64,000 nt of DNA. Origin: Flammeovirgaceae bacterium 311. Lineage in GTDB: Bacteria > Bacteroidota > Bacteroidia > Cytophagales > Cyclobacteriaceae. This document shows, one piece after another, positions 62,006 to 64,000 of the stretch (the first letter of the stretch is position 1; each line of letters starts with the position of its first letter). The notes beneath the pieces are model-generated. The model had not been told where the DNA came from, did not search any database, and saw only the letters and a program-made list of their open reading frames with translations. The translations under genes and the position numbers were made by a program. The stretch lies in the NCBI GenBank assembly GCA_000597885.1, contig CP004371.1, positions 2,558,501-2,622,500 of the forward strand, in the 5' to 3' direction.

Positions 62006-63142
62006 ATGGCTAATAACATCAACCAACGCATCACTTGGGAGAAACTCTCCAAGCGCCCCATCCAGATATTTACACTGGTTAAGGAAGAGCGAAATTTTCT
62101 AATTCTTATTGCGGTTCTGTTTGTAGTCTGCGCCTTTGTAACCCCATTTCCGCACATTGCCATGTGGGTTGGTTTTGCAATTGCCGGTTACTCAGCCATT
62201 GCTAATGATAGTATTCAAACCATTGGAACCTTTATTGCCTCCAATAGTCAAAGACGCTGGTATTATCTATGGCTGTACATGGGCATTATTTTTATTGCTA
62301 CCATGACCTACAGCTGGCTGGTATACGATGGTGACGTGAGTTACCAGCGCCTGGCATCAAAAGGTTTTGATCAGGCCCCGGAATCATTTTCCTTTCTGCA
62401 GCTGGCAGCACCTATTTTTCTGCTGATTTTAACCCGGCTCCGCATGCCGGTATCTACTACTTTTTTAATACTTAGTGCTTTTGCCACCAGCTCAGATGCC
62501 ATCTTAAGTGTGCTTAGCAAAAGCTTAATTGGTTATTTTATTGCGTTTATAGCAGCCATTATTGTTTGGTTTGGTGTCGCCTTTGCCGTTAAGAACCTTT
62601 TTAAAGGAAAACCAGCCAGCTGGTGGCTACCTGTTCAGTGGGTCATCAGCGGTGCCCTCTGGTATACCTGGCTATCTCAGGATGCTGCTAACATTGCTGT
62701 TTTCCTGCCCAGAAGCTTAAGCACCAGTCAGTTTTTAGGCTTTGTTGCTTATATTTTCTTTGGTCTGGGTATTCTCTTTTACCTGAAGGGTGATAAAATA
62801 CAACGCGTGGTAACAGAAAAATCTGGTGTAACCGATATACGGGCCGCTACCATTGTGGATTTTGTATATGCCCTGCTCCTGCTCTATTTTAAAAACCTAA
62901 GCACTATCCCCATGAGTACCACCTGGGTATTTATTGGTCTGCTGGGCGGTAGAGAGCTTGCCATTAGTATCAGCAAAAAAAGAGCAAAGAAAAGATACCG
63001 CAGCACAAAAAGAGCCGCCAAAATGATTGGCAAGGACATGCTATACGCCCTGATTGGCCTTACTGTTGCAGTTATTCTGGCCCTCTCAATCAATGCTGAA
63101 GTACGTACACAGGTATTTGAAGCACTTTTCGGAGATAACTGA
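62006..63142 (+). CDS. PiT-like (inorganic phosphate transporter-related) membrane protein
   Basis: The 378-residue protein has about ten transmembrane helices and two diverged copies of the PiT motifs. First half: AIANDSIQTIGTF (about 65-76, compare GANDxANxxGT) and MPVSTTFLILS (147-157, compare PVSTTH). Second half: QDAANIAVFLPR (225-236) and IPMSTTWVFIGLLGGRE (301-317). The order and inverted duplication match the PiT/SLC20 family, but overall identity to known transporters seems low. The family is usually a H+ or Na+/phosphate symporter; ion and direction here are unknown. It faces a Na/Pi gene across a shared intergenic region. Confidence 0.75.
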   Translation: MANNINQRITWEKLSKRPIQIFTLVKEERNFLILIAVLFVVCAFVTPFPHIAMWVGFAIAGYSAIANDSIQTIGTFIASNSQRRWYYLWLYMGIIFIATMTYSWLVYDGDVSYQRLASKGFDQAPESFSFLQLAAPIFLLILTRLRMPVSTTFLILSAFATSSDAILSVLSKSLIGYFIAFIAAIIVWFGVAFAVKNLFKGKPASWWLPVQWVISGALWYTWLSQDAANIAVFLPRSLSTSQFLGFVAYIFFGLGILFYLKGDKIQRVVTEKSGVTDIRAATIVDFVYALLLLYFKNLSTIPMSTTWVFIGLLGGRELAISISKKRAKKRYRSTKRAAKMIGKDMLYALIGLTVAVILALSINAEVRTQVFEALFGDN

Positions 63143-63160
63143 TAATTAAATTACAGCCTA

Positions 63161-63210
63161 TAAAAGAGAAAGAGGAGAATGGCAACCCCATTCTCCTCTT
63201 TCTCTTTTAT
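63161..63210. terminator. Strong bidirectional terminator
   Basis: A perfect 22-bp stem (63161-63182 with 63188-63209) with a 5-base loop lies between the convergent PiT-like and amidohydrolase genes, with A/T-rich ends on both sides. It is the longest perfect hairpin in the window. Confidence 0.9.
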
Positions 63211-63223
63211 AATAAGACAAGAA

Positions 63224-64000
63224 TTATTTTACCTCCAGTTGCTTTAAAGCAATCCAGGCCATCAGCCCGGCACCGATAGGCAAGGCAGTTTCGTCGATAT
63301 CGAAAGTAGGGGTATGTACAGAAGAGGTAATTCCTCTTTCTTCGTTACGGGTCCCCAGGCGGTAAAAACAGCTATCCACTTCGTGTGAATAATAGCTGAA
63401 GTCTTCGGCAGCCATCCACAGATCTAAATCAACCACATTTTCCGCTCCCAGGTATTCTACGGCGGCAGCACGTGCCTGCTGGGTGAGCCCGGGATCATTC
63501 TCCAGATAAGGATACCCCTTTTGAATATCAAAATCGCACTCACCACCCATGCCTTCTGCTATGCACTCAGCCATTTTTTTCATGCGTTTATGCGCTTCTG
63601 CTCTCCAGGCCTCGTCCATGGTGCGGAAGGTACCTTCTATATGTACCTCATTAGGTATTACATTGGTAGCGCCATTGGCAATTATTTTACCAAAAGAAAG
63701 CACGGTGGGTACTTTTGGGCTGGCAACCCTGCTTACGATTTGCTGTAATGCTACAATTATATGGGCCGTTATCAGTACAGGGTCTATATTTTGCTCAGGC
63801 ATGGCAGCATGGCCGCCTTTTCCCTTTACCGTAACATAAAGCTCATCGGTAGAGGCCATATACATTCCTTCCCTGAAGCCAACTTTTCCTGCAGGAATGA
63901 GGGGCATTACGTGCTGGCCTACTATCCCGGCAGGTTCGGGATTCTTCAGCACTCCTTCTTTGATCATCAGGGAAGCTCCGCCAGGCAAGAGTTCTTCGCC
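63224..64000 (-). CDS. M20-family amidohydrolase (N-acyl amino acid / hippurate hydrolase type), 5' partial
   Basis: The frame runs off the right end of the window, so about 140 N-terminal residues with the first metal ligands are missing. The visible part has EELLPGGA at the edge, GQHVMPLIPAGKVG, the dimerisation domain (KGKGGHAAMPEQNIDPV to EGTFRTMD) and the C-terminal MAAEDFSYY with the catalytic-site Glu, all typical of the IAA-amino acid hydrolase/hippuricase group. These dinuclear enzymes release amino acids from N-acyl conjugates. Whether a signal peptide exists cannot be seen. Confidence 0.92.
   Translation of the reverse strand, partial: GEELLPGGASLMIKEGVLKNPEPAGIVGQHVMPLIPAGKVGFREGMYMASTDELYVTVKGKGGHAAMPEQNIDPVLITAHIIVALQQIVSRVASPKVPTVLSFGKIIANGATNVIPNEVHIEGTFRTMDEAWRAEAHKRMKKMAECIAEGMGGECDFDIQKGYPYLENDPGLTQQARAAAVEYLGAENVVDLDLWMAAEDFSYYSHEVDSCFYRLGTRNEERGITSSVHTPTFDIDETALPIGAGLMAWIALKQLEVK

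Overview
The window is a stretch of chromosome from a member of the Bacteroidota, most probably the order Cytophagales. The evidence is a PorP/SprF-type type IX secretion barrel at the left edge; families typical of the phylum (DUF4249 and DUF4270 lipoproteins, DUF5723 barrel, DUF1684, a TonB-dependent receptor with an N-terminal carboxypeptidase-like domain); Bacteroidota-style promoters (TTG, 19-20 nt, TAnnTTTG) before several genes; few Shine-Dalgarno sequences; and Bacteroidota gene neighbourhoods such as birA/rsfS/ftsH and an isolated atpD-atpC pair. I cannot name the genus. No rRNA, tRNA, CRISPR array, insertion sequence or prophage was recognised. Almost all of the sequence is coding and consists of core metabolism and information processing.

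Layout. 0-8.5 kb: PorP/SprF barrel (partial), MarR regulator, hemE divergent from an L-serine dehydratase alpha subunit, an upp / Na-Ca antiporter / membrane protein operon, an M42-like peptidase, hpt and adk. 8.5-13 kb: obgE, grpE, dnaJ, then a protein of unknown function with kinase-like motifs. 13-15.5 kb: lycopene cyclase coupled to a DUF429 protein, and thioredoxin. 15.5-21 kb: DUF1684 protein, pheT, a coiled-coil protein, zapA and rny. 21-25.3 kb: an envelope cluster (Cys-rich/CarboxypepD protein, PD40-OmpA protein, DUF5723 barrel). 25.7-31 kb: sucD, two glycan-related genes, ahcY, birA. 31-35.5 kb: rsfS, ftsH, lpxH, a secreted propeller-like protein. 35.4-42.2 kb: FKBP isomerase, ABC exporter, histidine kinase, RluA-type pseudouridine synthase and small envelope genes. 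42.2-52.6 kb: atpDC, a SigZ-like sigma factor with TonB receptor and DUF4249 lipoprotein, then glmS, DUF4270 lipoprotein and a glycogen-synthase-like protein. 52.6-58.5 kb: panC, panD, flippase-like protein, rfaE2, zinc peptidase, acyl-CoA dehydrogenase and an AraC regulator. 58.4-64 kb: an archaeal-type prenylglyceryl phosphate synthase, small membrane proteins, a Na/Pi symporter, a PiT-like membrane protein and an M20 amidohydrolase (partial).

Functional links. Cell-envelope supply genes recur (glmS, lpxH, rfaE2, GGGPS-like synthase, crtY). Outer-membrane genes come in pairs of a barrel with a periplasmic or lipoprotein partner (DUF5723 with PD40-OmpA; TonB receptor with DUF4249). Chaperone and quality-control genes (grpE-dnaJ, ftsH, trxA, FKBP) are scattered among metabolic operons.

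I did not find a clear new multi-gene system such as a defence island or biosynthetic cluster. The points most worth a second look are: a glycogen-synthase-like protein that lacks the KxGGL substrate motif and the second Rossmann domain; an unclassified kinase-like protein; a PiT-like membrane protein next to a Na/Pi symporter; a DnaJ with only one of two zinc centres; a palindromic repeat element that seems to hold the wreck of a four-helix-bundle protein gene; and several structured or repeated intergenic elements.
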